Shown: one piece after another, positions 56,192-64,000 of the stretch
Layout: each line of letters begins with the position of its first letter
Numbering within the stretch: position 1 is the stretch's first letter
Source: Ferrimonas aestuarii
Lineage (GTDB): Bacteria; Pseudomonadota; Gammaproteobacteria; Enterobacterales; Shewanellaceae
Direction: 5' to 3'
Length of the DNA: 64,000 bases
Assembly: GCF_005116665.1 (NCBI RefSeq)
Contig: NZ_SWCJ01000019.1
Span: 28,049-92,048 of the forward strand
Made by a program: the position numbers and the translations under genes
The notes under the pieces: generated by a model
Database searches by the model: none
Told to the model about the DNA's origin: nothing
What the model saw: the letters and a program-made list of their open reading frames with translations, nothing else

Positions 56192-56749
56192 TCAAGTGAA
56201 CCAGTCCTGCTGCATTGCAAGAAAAATCAACGCAGAGCGATTACTGGCACCTAAGTGCTTTTTGGCCAAATCAAGGTGATAGTCCACGCCTCGATTCGAC
56301 AAAAATAGGGCATTGGCAATTTCAGTGGTTGTGAAACCTAAAGCGGTGAGCCTAACCACAGTTTTCGTTCTTTGAGATGGGCTTTTTCTAGCAGACTGCT
56401 GATGTACATAAGGCAAGATACTCTGGCTAACGTAACCCATAACATCGGCTTTTTTAGCGCAATTGAGCTGATCAAAGATCAGAAAAAGATAGCCCTGTTC
56501 ACCTTGCCCACAGACCACTCGAAGACCAAGAGTCTGACGCTCACTGTCGAGATCAAAATGAAAAATCGCACTCTTTTCCGTCGCCAGCAAAGCACACGCG
56601 CTTTGTCGAAGTTCAGAATGAGAAACAAGAATGTTGCTGCACTCAAATTGATTATCGAAGCTAAGATTCCAAGGAGTCATAGCCCACGAGTCATGGCGTG
56701 ATTGCTGAAAATGGACAGACTGATAAAAGATCCAACCTGATGGCAACAT
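56192..56749 (-). CDS. LuxR-type HTH transcriptional regulator
   Basis: 185 residues. The C-terminal helix-turn-helix (VVRLTALGFTTTEIANALFLSNRGVDYHLDLAKKHLG) is of the LuxR/GerE class; the N-terminal ~115 residues show no receiver Asp signature, so it is not a plain response regulator and may be a small ligand-binding or stand-alone regulator. The ATG at 56749 has an AGGGGAG ribosome site, which favours it over an ATG 69 bp further in. It likely controls the cytochrome gene directly downstream. Confidence 0.78.
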   Translation of the reverse strand: MLPSGWIFYQSVHFQQSRHDSWAMTPWNLSFDNQFECSNILVSHSELRQSACALLATEKSAIFHFDLDSERQTLGLRVVCGQGEQGYLFLIFDQLNCAKKADVMGYVSQSILPYVHQQSARKSPSQRTKTVVRLTALGFTTTEIANALFLSNRGVDYHLDLAKKHLGASNRSALIFLAMQQDWFT

Positions 56750-57014
56750 GGTTCAACTCCCCTCGCAATGAAATGTATTCACAGTATATGGAGAGTCGGT
56801 TTTGTAAGATGCTAAGGAGAGTCGAGTCGCCTAGAGTTAGCACCAAACTCACGAATAGTGGCGACCTTATTCAATATTGCAGCCCCGCCGAATGAAAAAT
56901 ATTCATTCAGTTGAGCAGAAGACGAGAAACGCGTCACTCAACAAAGTTCATCAGCACCCCAAAATGGAACACCCGTATAACGGCGGTTCACACTTTATGG
57001 AGATGAATATCGGG

Positions 57015-57722
57015 TTATCGCGAAACGGCCCTCTGATGATCCATGACCGTTCGCCAAGCTAACTCGAGCTTTTTCGCATCTAAGAGGGGACTTGACTGTT
57101 GCCACTCTAATTGGCCAAGTATCAACTCCGCCAGTTGACACAACTTCTGGGTATCCACCTGATTGGCACGAAACTTCAAATTTGTTCGCATGATTCTCAT
57201 CACTCGCGTCCCCCGGCATAAGATAGACAAATCCATAGCCACCTCTTTCGCCCTAGAATAAGAATCGGAGAAGGCTCCCCGTTGGCTTAGCCTGATGACC
57301 AAGTCGTCAACCAGTTTGCGATACTGGTTAAAGCTCGCCTGGAATTCATCAATCGCTGACTCCGTAGCTTGAGAAACCAAATCGCAATTGCCTATCAAGA
57401 AGTCCGCTCCAACCCCTAACGCCTTATCGGAATTCAAATTAGCAAAATCAATGCAGTAGGGAGCAAATCCAATGCAAAACATCATCTGCTCGGCAGGGTT
57501 CAAGCCAAATTCAGCGGCTTGCTCCAGCCCCTCCCCATGCCGACGAACGTTATCCGCAGCCATCAACAGCACTAAGTCGTCTTTATTGCGTATCTCCCGA
57601 TAGAGAGTGCCAATGGAGATATCCGCCGTTTTTGCCAAATCACGCATAGAGAGCGCAAACACCCCCTTCTCGGCGACCAAGACTCGAGCCGCTTCAAATA
57701 TTCGCTGCCGATGCTTACCCAT
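57015..57722 (-). CDS. TetR-family transcriptional regulator
   Basis: 235 residues. N-terminal TetR DNA-binding domain (RIFEAARVLVAEKGVFALSMRDLAKTADI... SIGTLYREIRNKDDL) and a helical ligand-binding C-terminal domain that I cannot assign. Its neighbours are the LuxR-type regulator about 265 bp away and the tandem repeats. The intervening 56750-57014 stretch holds no gene I can support. Confidence 0.88.
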   Translation of the reverse strand: MGKHRQRIFEAARVLVAEKGVFALSMRDLAKTADISIGTLYREIRNKDDLVLLMAADNVRRHGEGLEQAAEFGLNPAEQMMFCIGFAPYCIDFANLNSDKALGVGADFLIGNCDLVSQATESAIDEFQASFNQYRKLVDDLVIRLSQRGAFSDSYSRAKEVAMDLSILCRGTRVMRIMRTNLKFRANQVDTQKLCQLAELILGQLEWQQSSPLLDAKKLELAWRTVMDHQRAVSR

Positions 57723-57865
57723 TTCCTACCTCAATAAAATCTTATCGCTAGCTCAACGCCTGCAATTGATTATCGGATTTGAGCGCAATAAAAGATATGT
57801 GGAAATACCGGTTTGCTCTGCGTTGTCGCATCACAACCACCCACAACTTTAGAATCAACTACAAG

Positions 57866-58580
57866 CACCAAACCGCCGACTCGGGACGCCGAGTGTAGCG
57901 ACAATGTCGCCAAGCCGAGGTCATGGATGACCGAGAGGGACGCTAAGTCAGGGACGACGCATCGGACCGATGCTGCAGCAAAATGTCGAGAGAGCGAGGA
58001 GTTGTCGTCCCGTTGGAGGCAAAAGGGTGTGCAGAGGGTGCAACCCTCGCCCGCCGGAGGCATAAAACCCCAACTGAACCGATGGAACCCAAACCTCCCA
58101 CCAACTCAGGTTGACGATACGAGCACCAAACTGCCGACTCGGGACGCCGAGTGCAGCGACAATGTCGCCAAGCCGAGGTCATGGATGACCGAGAGGGACG
58201 CTAAGTCAGGGACGACGCATCGGACCGACGCTGCAGCAAAATGTCGAGAGAGCGAGGAGTTGTCGTCCCGTTGGAGGCTAAGGGTGTGCAGAGGGTGAAA
58301 CCCTCGCCCGCCGGAGGCATAAAGCCCCACCTGAACCGATCAAACCCAAACCTCCCACCAACTCAGTTTCACTGATGCGAACACCAAACCGCCGACTCGG
58401 GACGCCGAGTGTAGCGACAATGCAGCCAAGCCGAGGTCATGGATGACCGAAAGGGGCGCTAAGTCAGGGACGACGCATCGGACCGACGCTGCAGCAAAAT
58501 GTCGAGAGAGCGAGGAGTTGTCGTCCCGTTGGAGGCAAAAGGGTGTGCAGAGGGTGAAACCCTCGCCCGCCGGAGGCAAA
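57866..58580. repeat. Tandem repeat, about 2.8 copies of a ~258-bp unit made of small hairpins
   Basis: Units begin at 57866, 58124 and 58383 (periods 258 and 259) and the last stops at about 58580. Each carries a string of short perfect inverted repeats; in unit 1 these are ACTCGG-GACG-CCGAGT (57879-57894), GCGACA-A-TGTCGC (57898-57910), GGTCAT-GG-ATGACC (57919-57932), GCATCGG-A-CCGATGC (57959-57973) and GAGGGT-GCA-ACCCTC further on. Both strands show open frames of up to 161 codons inside it, but they simply repeat with the DNA and are not accepted as genes. Confidence 0.9.
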
Positions 58581-58604
58581 AGGCAAGCTAGCTCTAAATA
58601 AACA

Positions 58605-58638
58605 AAAACCCGCTACCTCTCTCAAGATAGCGGGTTTT
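58605..58638 (-). terminator. Terminator attached to the distal rnpB-tail copy
   Basis: AAAACCCGCTA / TAGCGGGTTTT stem, with a T-run on the minus strand (AACAAAAACC on the plus). It follows, on the minus strand, the degenerate rnpB tail copy at 58645-58706. Confidence 0.78.
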
Positions 58639-58644
58639 CTTTGT

Positions 58645-58706
58645 AGGTTGGAGTCGGCCGATAAGCCGCCGGGTGTCATGTTGGCGGAGTGGACAATCAT
58701 TTATCT
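58645..58706 (-). pseudogene. Degenerate copy of the rnpB 3' tail (distal copy)
   Basis: AGGTTGGAGTCGGCCGATAA continues into GCCGCCGGGTGTCATG and GGACAATCAT, a diverged version of the rnpB 3' end (58913 onward). Most of the rest of rnpB is missing. It starts about 135 bp before the middle copy. Confidence 0.75.
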
Positions 58707-58734
58707 ATTCATGATTGTCCCGATAAGGACAAAT

Positions 58735-58775
58735 AAACAAAAACCCGCACCACCTGAAGATGATGCGGGTTTTCT
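58735..58775 (-). terminator. Terminator attached to the proximal rnpB-tail copy
   Basis: AAAACCCGCA / TGCGGGTTTT stem with a CCACCTGAAGA-type loop, again T-rich on the minus strand. Its stem sequence resembles the distal terminator more than the terminator next to rnpB. Confidence 0.78.
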
Positions 58776-58779
58776 TTGT

Positions 58780-58840
58780 AGGTTGGAGTCGGCCGATAAG
58801 CCGCTGGGTGTCATGTTGGCGGAGTGGGCAATCATTCATC
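58780..58840 (-). pseudogene. Degenerate copy of the rnpB 3' tail (proximal copy)
   Basis: AGGTTGGAGTCGGCCGATAA and then GCCGCTGGGTGTCATG and GGGCAATCATTCATC, nearer in detail to the distal copy than to rnpB. It lies 133 bp before the real rnpB tail. Confidence 0.75.
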
Positions 58841-58865
58841 CTGGCTATGACATTTCAAAGTTCCA

Positions 58866-58905
58866 AAAACAAAAAACCGCAGACTCTTTCGAATCTGCGG
58901 TTTCT
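58866..58905 (-). terminator. Intrinsic terminator of rnpB
   Basis: AAACCGCAGA / TCTGCGGTTT stem with a CTCTTTCGAA loop; on the minus strand it ends in TTTTTTGTTTTTGG. It lies a few bases beyond the predicted mature 3' end of RNase P RNA. Confidence 0.85.
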
Positions 58906-58912
58906 CATCAAT

Positions 58913-59297
<385 letters not shown>

Positions 59298-59306
59298 CGA
59301 GGCGGG

Positions 59307-59335
59307 AGTATAATCGCAATCGCCACGAATCGCTA
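59307..59335 (-). promoter_or_regulatory. Putative rnpB promoter
   Basis: On the minus strand TATACT (59307-59312) forms a good -10, with a GC-rich discriminator (CCCGCC) as at stable-RNA promoters. The -35 at 17 bp reads TAGCGA, a poor match. It lies about 10 bp from the predicted RNA start. Confidence 0.5.
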
Positions 59336-59388
59336 CCGACAAAAACTGATAGCCCGCAGAACTGCGCACTAATGCAGCAATGGGCCCT

Positions 59389-60228
59389 CTACCAGCCCTG
59401 CTCCAGACCAAATTTATACAGGGCATTTTTCTTGTGCCCCATGATCTCGGCAGTAATGGCCGCCGCCTTCTTTAACGGCAACTCTTTCGCCAGCAGCTCC
59501 AGCATCTTAACGGTTTGCAGCGGCAGGGTGTCGTCACTGGCTTTAAACCCAGCGATCATCAGCACCATCTCACCGCGAGTGCGATTGTCATCTTCGTTAA
59601 CCCACTCCAGCAGCTCCGATGCAGGTCGACCCTCGATGGTTTCGAAAGTCTTAGTCAGTTCACGGGCAATCACCACCGGACGCTCCGGCCCCATCACTTC
59701 GATGATGTCTGCCAAGGTATCTTTGATGCGGCGCGGCGCCTCATAGAAGATCATGGTGCGCGGCTCTTGCAGCAGTTCCGCCAGCTTAGTTTGACGGGCG
59801 TTGGATTTCGGCGGCAAAAAGCCTTCAAAGCTAAAACGATCCGAAGGCAGCCCGGCAGCACACAGCGCCGTGGTTGCTGCACAAGGGCCAGGTAGGGGAA
59901 CCACGGTAAAGCCCGCCTGTCGAACCTGTGAAACCAGGTGGTAACCCGGGTCGGAGATCAGCGGCGTGCCAGCATCAGAAACCAGGGCGATGTTCTCTCC
60001 GGCTTCCAGCTTGCTGATGATCCAAGCGGCCCGTTGACGTTCGTTGTGATCGTGCACCGACACCGTCTTGGTGCTGATGCCAAAGTGGCTAAACAACTTG
60101 CCGCTGTGACGGGTGTCTTCGCAGCAGATCAGATCCACCTGACCCAACACCGTCAGTGCCCGCTGGGTGATGTCGTCCAAGTTACCGATTGGGGTTGGCA
60201 CTATGTATAGGGTTGGGTTGGATTCCAT
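59389..60228 (-). CDS. rsmI: 16S rRNA (cytidine1402-2'-O)-methyltransferase
   Basis: Class III (tetrapyrrole-methylase fold) SAM-dependent methyltransferase modifying C1402 of 16S rRNA. 279 residues: LYIVPTPIGNLDDIT at the N-terminus, CEDTRHSGKL, LVSDAGTPLISDPG, and PLPGPCAATTALCAAGL. Divergent from lpoA, followed on the same strand by rnpB. Confidence 0.96.
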   Translation of the reverse strand: MESNPTLYIVPTPIGNLDDITQRALTVLGQVDLICCEDTRHSGKLFSHFGISTKTVSVHDHNERQRAAWIISKLEAGENIALVSDAGTPLISDPGYHLVSQVRQAGFTVVPLPGPCAATTALCAAGLPSDRFSFEGFLPPKSNARQTKLAELLQEPRTMIFYEAPRRIKDTLADIIEVMGPERPVVIARELTKTFETIEGRPASELLEWVNEDDNRTRGEMVLMIAGFKASDDTLPLQTVKMLELLAKELPLKKAAAITAEIMGHKKNALYKFGLEQGW

Positions 60229-60313
60229 GAAACAAACTCTTGATGACTGTTGATTGGTTTAGCAACGACAGAGGGTTACAATTAAGCCAATAATTTTATC
60301 AGAGTCGATTAGT

Positions 60314-62140
60314 GTGTTGAAAAACTTCTCCGCCAAACTGACAAAAAAGCTTGGAATCAGCGCTTTTGTGCTGCTGTTGGCCGCCTGTAGCAGTCAACCG
60401 GCACCGCCTCGCCAGCAGGCTCCCACTCAAGAGCAGCTTGGTGTCGCTACTCAACCTGCGGCCAGCTACCTAAAACAAGCCACGCAGGTCAAAGGGGAAG
60501 CCCAGCAGCGGTTATTGCTGCTGGCCGCCCGCGCTTATGTGGAATCTGGAGATTTCAATGCCGCCGCTAAGCTTCTAAATGCCATGAGCTCCTCTCTCAG
60601 CCAAGCCCCGCAATTTCAGGCGGAGTATCGGTTACTGATCAGTGAGCTGGCGATCCACAATCATAAACGCAGCGATGCGTTGGCTTTGCTGGATTGGCCA
60701 CTAAACTGGCCCCTGACCCAAGCCCAGTGGCAACACTACTATCGACTCAAGGGTGAGTTATACCAGAGCACCGCCGCACCGCTGTCTGCGGCAGCCAACT
60801 TTTATGACCTGTCACGACTGCAACCCACTCAAGAGCAATCCTTAACCCGCCAGGCCATCTGGACTAACTTGAGCCAGGTAGATGAGGAACAGCTGCGACA
60901 AACCATCAACACCACCCAAGACCAACAGTGGCAAGGGTGGCTGGAGCTGGCTTGGCTTGCCAAGCATTTTGCCATTCAGCCCTCCTCCTTAGTTGGCGAA
61001 TTGGCGCGCTGGCAGCGCGACAACCCAAACCACCCCGCCGCCAGCGATCTACCACAAGATCTGCAGCGAGCCCTATCGGTCCAGCCCTATCGCCCGCAAC
61101 AGGTGGCGGTGCTGCTTCCCCTAACGGGTCGTTTTGCCTCTCAAGCCAAATCCATTCAAGACGGGCTGATGAGCCGAGCTCTTGAGCAAGACATGGGGCG
61201 ACAGATTCAGTTTTACGACACCGGAGCCATCGACGCCGTTGACGCCTACCATCAGGCCATCGCCGATGGTGCTCAGTTTATTATTGGCCCTTTGACCAAA
61301 GACAATGTCGACAAAGTGCTGGCCGTGGCCGATAAGCAGATTCCAATGCTGGCACTGAATCAGCCCACCCAAGTGGTCGCCGACGACAACCGCTTCTTCT
61401 TCTCGCTGTCACCGGAAGAGGAATCGATGCATGTGGCGGAAAAACTGTTTCAGGATGGCCGTACCAACCCCATCGTGCTTGCTCCTGCGTCTAAAGCGGG
61501 ATTACGAATGGCCAACGCCTTTAATACCGCTTGGCTCGAGCTCACCAATAAGCCGGTGGAAATTCACCACTTTGATCGCAAAGACTCCATGCAAAATGCG
61601 GTTCGAAAAGCGCTGCAAGTCGATACCAGCCTAGAGCAGATCAAAGCCATCAAAGGGGCTTTTGGCAACAAGGTGATTGCAGATTTTCGCTCCCGCCAAG
61701 ATGTGGACGCTATGTTCATTGTTGCCAATGTGGAAGAGATTCGTCTGCTGAAACCCTTTGTTGAGGTGAACGTGGCGGTATTCTCACAGCCGCCTCAGTT
61801 GTACACCAGCAGCCGCGCTAACGCTTATCAAGACAATAAACAGGCCCGTGACGAGCTAAACGGGCTCTACATCAGTGATATGCCGTGGCTTCTGGGTAAT
61901 ACCGATACCCGCCAGCAGGCACACCAATGGTGGCCTGAACGCAGTGACAGCCAACTTCGCCTATACGCCATGGGCTACGACAGCTGGGCACTCATCGATC
62001 GCTTGGCGCAGATGCGAGTGTTCTATGGCTATCAGGTTCAAGGCCTTACCGGCCAGTTAGCCGTAACCGATAACGGGGTATTAAGCCGCCAGTTAGGCTG
62101 GGCTCAATACCAACGGGGGCGCCTGCGCAGCCAACAATGA
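60314..62140 (+). CDS. lpoA: Penicillin-binding protein activator LpoA
   Basis: Outer-membrane lipoprotein stimulating PBP1a. 608 residues, with the start at GTG 60314 or TTG 60317. Lipobox LLLAACSS with lipidated Cys25. The N-terminal half has TPR-like helices; the C-terminal half (from about 255, VAVLLPLTGRFASQAKSIQDG) has a periplasmic-binding-protein fold. It overlaps yraN by 4 bp. Confidence 0.94.
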   Translation: MLKNFSAKLTKKLGISAFVLLLAACSSQPAPPRQQAPTQEQLGVATQPAASYLKQATQVKGEAQQRLLLLAARAYVESGDFNAAAKLLNAMSSSLSQAPQFQAEYRLLISELAIHNHKRSDALALLDWPLNWPLTQAQWQHYYRLKGELYQSTAAPLSAAANFYDLSRLQPTQEQSLTRQAIWTNLSQVDEEQLRQTINTTQDQQWQGWLELAWLAKHFAIQPSSLVGELARWQRDNPNHPAASDLPQDLQRALSVQPYRPQQVAVLLPLTGRFASQAKSIQDGLMSRALEQDMGRQIQFYDTGAIDAVDAYHQAIADGAQFIIGPLTKDNVDKVLAVADKQIPMLALNQPTQVVADDNRFFFSLSPEEESMHVAEKLFQDGRTNPIVLAPASKAGLRMANAFNTAWLELTNKPVEIHHFDRKDSMQNAVRKALQVDTSLEQIKAIKGAFGNKVIADFRSRQDVDAMFIVANVEEIRLLKPFVEVNVAVFSQPPQLYTSSRANAYQDNKQARDELNGLYISDMPWLLGNTDTRQQAHQWWPERSDSQLRLYAMGYDSWALIDRLAQMRVFYGYQVQGLTGQLAVTDNGVLSRQLGWAQYQRGRLRSQQ

Positions 62141-62472
62141 GCCGAGCCCAAGGCAGTCAAGCAGAGCAACAGGTTTGCCAATGGCTTGAACGCCAAGGGT
62201 TAATCTTGCTGCACCAAAACTTCCACTGCCGTTTCGGCGAATTGGATTTAGTGATGCAACAGGATAACGAGTTGGTGTTTATTGAGGTAAAATACCGCCG
62301 CTCTTCAGGTTTCGGTGGCGCATCTGCCGCCGTTACCCCCGCAAAGCAGAAACGCCTGCGCCTCGCCGCTAGCTACTATCTCCAGCAACAGGGTTGGAGT
62401 GATCGGCCATGTCGTTGCGATGTAGTCAGTGTGCAGGGGCAAACTATCGATTGGATTAAAAACGCATTTTAA
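62137..62472 (+). CDS. yraN: YraN family endonuclease-like protein (UPF0102)
   Basis: 111 residues with a nuclease-like core: GELDLVMQQDNELVFIEVKYR, an E..D..E-K pattern of the Holliday-junction-resolvase-like fold. Function unproven. It overlaps lpoA by 4 bp and is 11 bp before diaA. Confidence 0.92.
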   Translation: MSRAQGSQAEQQVCQWLERQGLILLHQNFHCRFGELDLVMQQDNELVFIEVKYRRSSGFGGASAAVTPAKQKRLRLAASYYLQQQGWSDRPCRCDVVSVQGQTIDWIKNAF

Positions 62473-62483
62473 GAGGACTGTTC

Positions 62484-63074
62484 ATGTTAGAACGGATCAA
62501 AGAGAGTTTCACCGAAAGCATTCAAACCAAAATTGATGCCCTTGAAGCCCTACCCGAATCTCTAGAGAACGGTGCCATGGTAATGGTGCAATGTCTTCTG
62601 AATGGCAACAAAATCCTGACCTGTGGCAACGGCGGCAGTGCCGGTATTGCTCAGAGCTTCTCCTCAGAACTGCTGAACCGTTTTGAAACCGAGCGACCAA
62701 GCCTGCCGGCCATCGCCCTGACTACCGACGCCTCAACTCTAACGGCGATCTCCAACGATTACAGCTACTCAGAAGTGTTCTCAAAGCAGGTTCGAGCCCT
62801 AGGGCAGCCTGGCGACGTGCTACTGGCGATCTCCACCAGCGGCAACGCCGAGAGCGTTATCAAGGCGATGGAAGCGGCGGTAAATCGCGACATGACCATC
62901 ATCGCACTGACTGGAACCGACGGCGGTGCCATGGCGGGATTGTTGTCTACTCGAGATGTGGAAGTGAGGGTGCCCAGCAATCGCACCGCCCGCATTCAAG
63001 AGGTACACCTGTTGGCGACTCATTGCTTATGTGACGCCATCGATCGCACCCTATTCCCTCAGCAGGAAGATTAA
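62484..63074 (+). CDS. diaA: DnaA initiator-associating protein DiaA
   Basis: SIS-domain protein that binds DnaA and promotes timely initiation of replication. 196 residues; CGNGGSAGIAQSFSSELLNRFE is close to the E. coli protein, along with LAISTSGNAESVIKA. Similar to GmhA phosphoheptose isomerases but the yraN-dolP context favours DiaA. Confidence 0.93.
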   Translation: MLERIKESFTESIQTKIDALEALPESLENGAMVMVQCLLNGNKILTCGNGGSAGIAQSFSSELLNRFETERPSLPAIALTTDASTLTAISNDYSYSEVFSKQVRALGQPGDVLLAISTSGNAESVIKAMEAAVNRDMTIIALTGTDGGAMAGLLSTRDVEVRVPSNRTARIQEVHLLATHCLCDAIDRTLFPQQED

Positions 63075-63082
63075 TCAGCGCT

Positions 63083-63112
63083 AAGCACCATTCAATGTCA
63101 TGGTGCTTTTTG
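63083..63112 (+). terminator. Terminator of diaA
   Basis: AGCACCA / TGGTGCT stem with a 10-base loop (TTCAATGTCA), then a T-run, 9 bp beyond the diaA stop. Confidence 0.75.
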
Positions 63113-63135
63113 CTGATGCAATTGGCGGATTCCGG

Positions 63136-63163
63136 GCAACTTTCTGAAAAGAAAAGACTCAAA
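63136..63163 (+). promoter_or_regulatory. Sigma-E-like promoter of dolP
   Basis: GCAACTT, 16-bp spacer, TCAAA, against the sigma-E pattern GGAACTT-N16-TCAAA. It lies 81 bp before the dolP start. E. coli dolP (yraP) is a sigma-E regulon member, so the context agrees. Confidence 0.55.
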
Positions 63164-63244
63164 GCCCTAGAGCAAGAACAACACGCCTAAGACCTTATTT
63201 TGATTTAACTCTGTCATTCTGTGGCAGCTTTTGGGAGAACATCT

Positions 63245-63811
63245 ATGCGTTTAGGAGCCCTAGCCCTAATAGTACTGGTGCTTAACGGCTGCGCAGGGGC
63301 CGTATTAGTGGGCACCGTTGGCGGCGCGGTTGCCATCAACGATCGCCGCAGTTTCGGCAGCCAGATCGACGACCAGACTTTGGAAGTTCAGGCTAACCGA
63401 GCCCTGAATAGTGATGAAGGGGTCAACAATCAAACCCACATCACCGCCGTTAGCCTTAATCAGGTGATCTTATTAGTTGGCCAAGCTCCCAATGAGATGC
63501 TTCGAACTCGAGCCGTTGGCCTAGTCCGCGATCTGAATGGAGCCAGAGCGATACAGAATCAGATCCGCATCGGCAACCCCATCGGCTTTAGCACCATCAG
63601 TAATGACAGCTGGATCACCACTAAGGTCAAGAGCCGCATGTTGGCGGAAGAGAATTTTGATAGCACTCGAATCAAAGTAGTCACTGAAAACAGCGAAGTG
63701 TTTCTGATGGGATTAGTCACCTCCGCAGAAGCCGCCCAAGCGGTGGACATTGCTCGTAACACCAGTGGCGTGCGTAAGGTGATCAAAGTATTTGAGATGG
63801 TTCAGAACTAG
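63245..63811 (+). CDS. dolP: Dual BON-domain lipoprotein DolP
   Basis: Outer-membrane lipoprotein with two BON domains (about residues 40-110 and 118-188) that supports membrane integrity and BAM function. 188 residues from the ATG with GGGAG before it; an ATG 24 bp upstream lacks a ribosome site. Lipobox LVLNGC (Cys17). Ends KVFEMVQN. Confidence 0.92.
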   Translation: MRLGALALIVLVLNGCAGAVLVGTVGGAVAINDRRSFGSQIDDQTLEVQANRALNSDEGVNNQTHITAVSLNQVILLVGQAPNEMLRTRAVGLVRDLNGARAIQNQIRIGNPIGFSTISNDSWITTKVKSRMLAEENFDSTRIKVVTENSEVFLMGLVTSAEAAQAVDIARNTSGVRKVIKVFEMVQN

Positions 63812-63832
63812 TATTACCAGCTCTTCAAACAC

Positions 63833-63866
63833 AAAAAAGCCGAAGCAACTGCTTCGGCTTTTTGTT
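63833..63866 (+). terminator. Intrinsic terminator of dolP
   Basis: AAAAAGCCGAAGCA / TGCTTCGGCTTTTT with an AC loop and T-run, 22 bp after the dolP stop and just before the insertion sequence. Confidence 0.88.
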
Positions 63867-63873
63867 TTGGCCT

Positions 63874-64000
63874 TGACCCGTCCTGAAATAGGTTTACACA
63901 TTGGAGACCTATTATGGAAAAGGTAGAGCCCAAGCGACGCAGACGCTCGCAGCGTGATTACCCAATGGCCTTTAAATTATCTGTGGTTGAACAGGTAGAA
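63874..64000 (+). mobile_element. Left end of an IS3-type insertion sequence, cut by the window edge
   Basis: The left terminal repeat TGACCCGTCCTGAAATAGGT begins at about 63874, immediately after the dolP terminator, and leads into a transposase ORF. This end sequence and the encoded N-terminus are familiar from IS3-family elements of Shewanella and relatives. The right end and target duplication are outside the window. Confidence 0.75.
63914..64000 (+). CDS. IS3-type transposase OrfA, 3' end beyond the window
   Basis: Twenty-nine residues visible: a basic start (MEKVEPKRRRRSQRDYP) and the helix MAFKLSVVEQVE, typical of the helix-turn-helix OrfA of IS3-family elements. The ribosome site is weak (TTGGAGACC). 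The rest of the gene and OrfB lie past the window. Confidence 0.78.
   Translation, partial: MEKVEPKRRRRSQRDYPMAFKLSVVEQVE

Noticed and set aside
57813..58298. 161-codon open frame across the 258-bp repeats, and the smaller ones on the minus strand (for example 58340-58579)
   Set aside because: They repeat with the DNA unit on both strands, have no ribosome site and no recognisable fold. The DNA hairpins explain the conservation better than coding.

Overview
The window is a dense, gene-rich chromosomal segment of a gammaproteobacterium. Gene content and order fit the Alteromonadales, closest to Ferrimonas or Shewanella by my recollection of those genomes. The signs are near-complete enterobacterial-type housekeeping proteins (CRP, Mdh, ArgR, IspB), the lptD-surA-pdxA-rsmA-apaG-apaH block, the yheS/yheT/yheU/prkB/crp block, an arginine succinyltransferase (ast) cluster carrying a DUF1338 gene, NarQ/NarP, and a multihaem c-type cytochrome. 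The species assignment is inference; no database search was possible.

Layout. 1-5.1 kb: 3' part of a hybrid histidine kinase, a YbaN-like membrane protein and a secreted zinc metalloprotease whose stop codon lies in a MITE-like element. 5.1-11.1 kb (minus strand): RNase II, a D-2-hydroxyacid dehydrogenase, a small unknown protein, then djlA-murU-amgK (cell-wall sugar recycling). 11.3-18.0 kb (plus): the lptD-to-apaH run (outer-membrane assembly, vitamin B6, 16S rRNA methylation, Ap4A hydrolysis). 18.1-20.2 kb: a chemoreceptor. 20.2-24.5 kb (minus): DUF3718 protein, a split ThrE-type exporter followed closely by folA, then obgE and rplU-rpmA. 24.7-30.2 kb: ispB, mdh facing argR, a Dyp peroxidase, and glnK-amtB behind a sigma-54-like promoter. 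30.4-32.7 kb: narQ-narP-like two-component pair. 32.8-42.5 kb: yacL, slyX, a COG3014 lipoprotein with lpoB, yheV, then yheS to prkB and crp. 42.6-48.6 kb (minus): DUF1338-astD-astA-argD/astC and an HDOD protein. 48.8-53.6 kb: an unknown protein, a kelch protein, pabA and a large S9 peptidase lipoprotein.

53.55-59.3 kb is the accessory-looking part. It holds a second MITE-like element, orphan terminators with a possible small RNA, a tetrahaem lipoprotein cytochrome behind a LuxR-type regulator, a TetR regulator, a three-copy ~258-bp tandem repeat made of small hairpins, and two degenerate copies of the rnpB 3' tail, each with its own terminator, next to the real rnpB gene. 59.4-63.8 kb is the conserved rsmI/lpoA-yraN-diaA-dolP cluster (envelope biogenesis, replication timing). 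The window ends inside an IS3-type insertion sequence.

The most striking signal is that the two MITE-like elements (4811-5079 and 53553-53795) have different terminal inverted repeats but share a core. The core has two nested stems separated by identical loop lengths, and about eight base pairs differ between the copies by compensatory double changes. That indicates selection on a folded structure. Both elements lie at or within 3 bp of the stop codon of a plus-strand peptidase gene.
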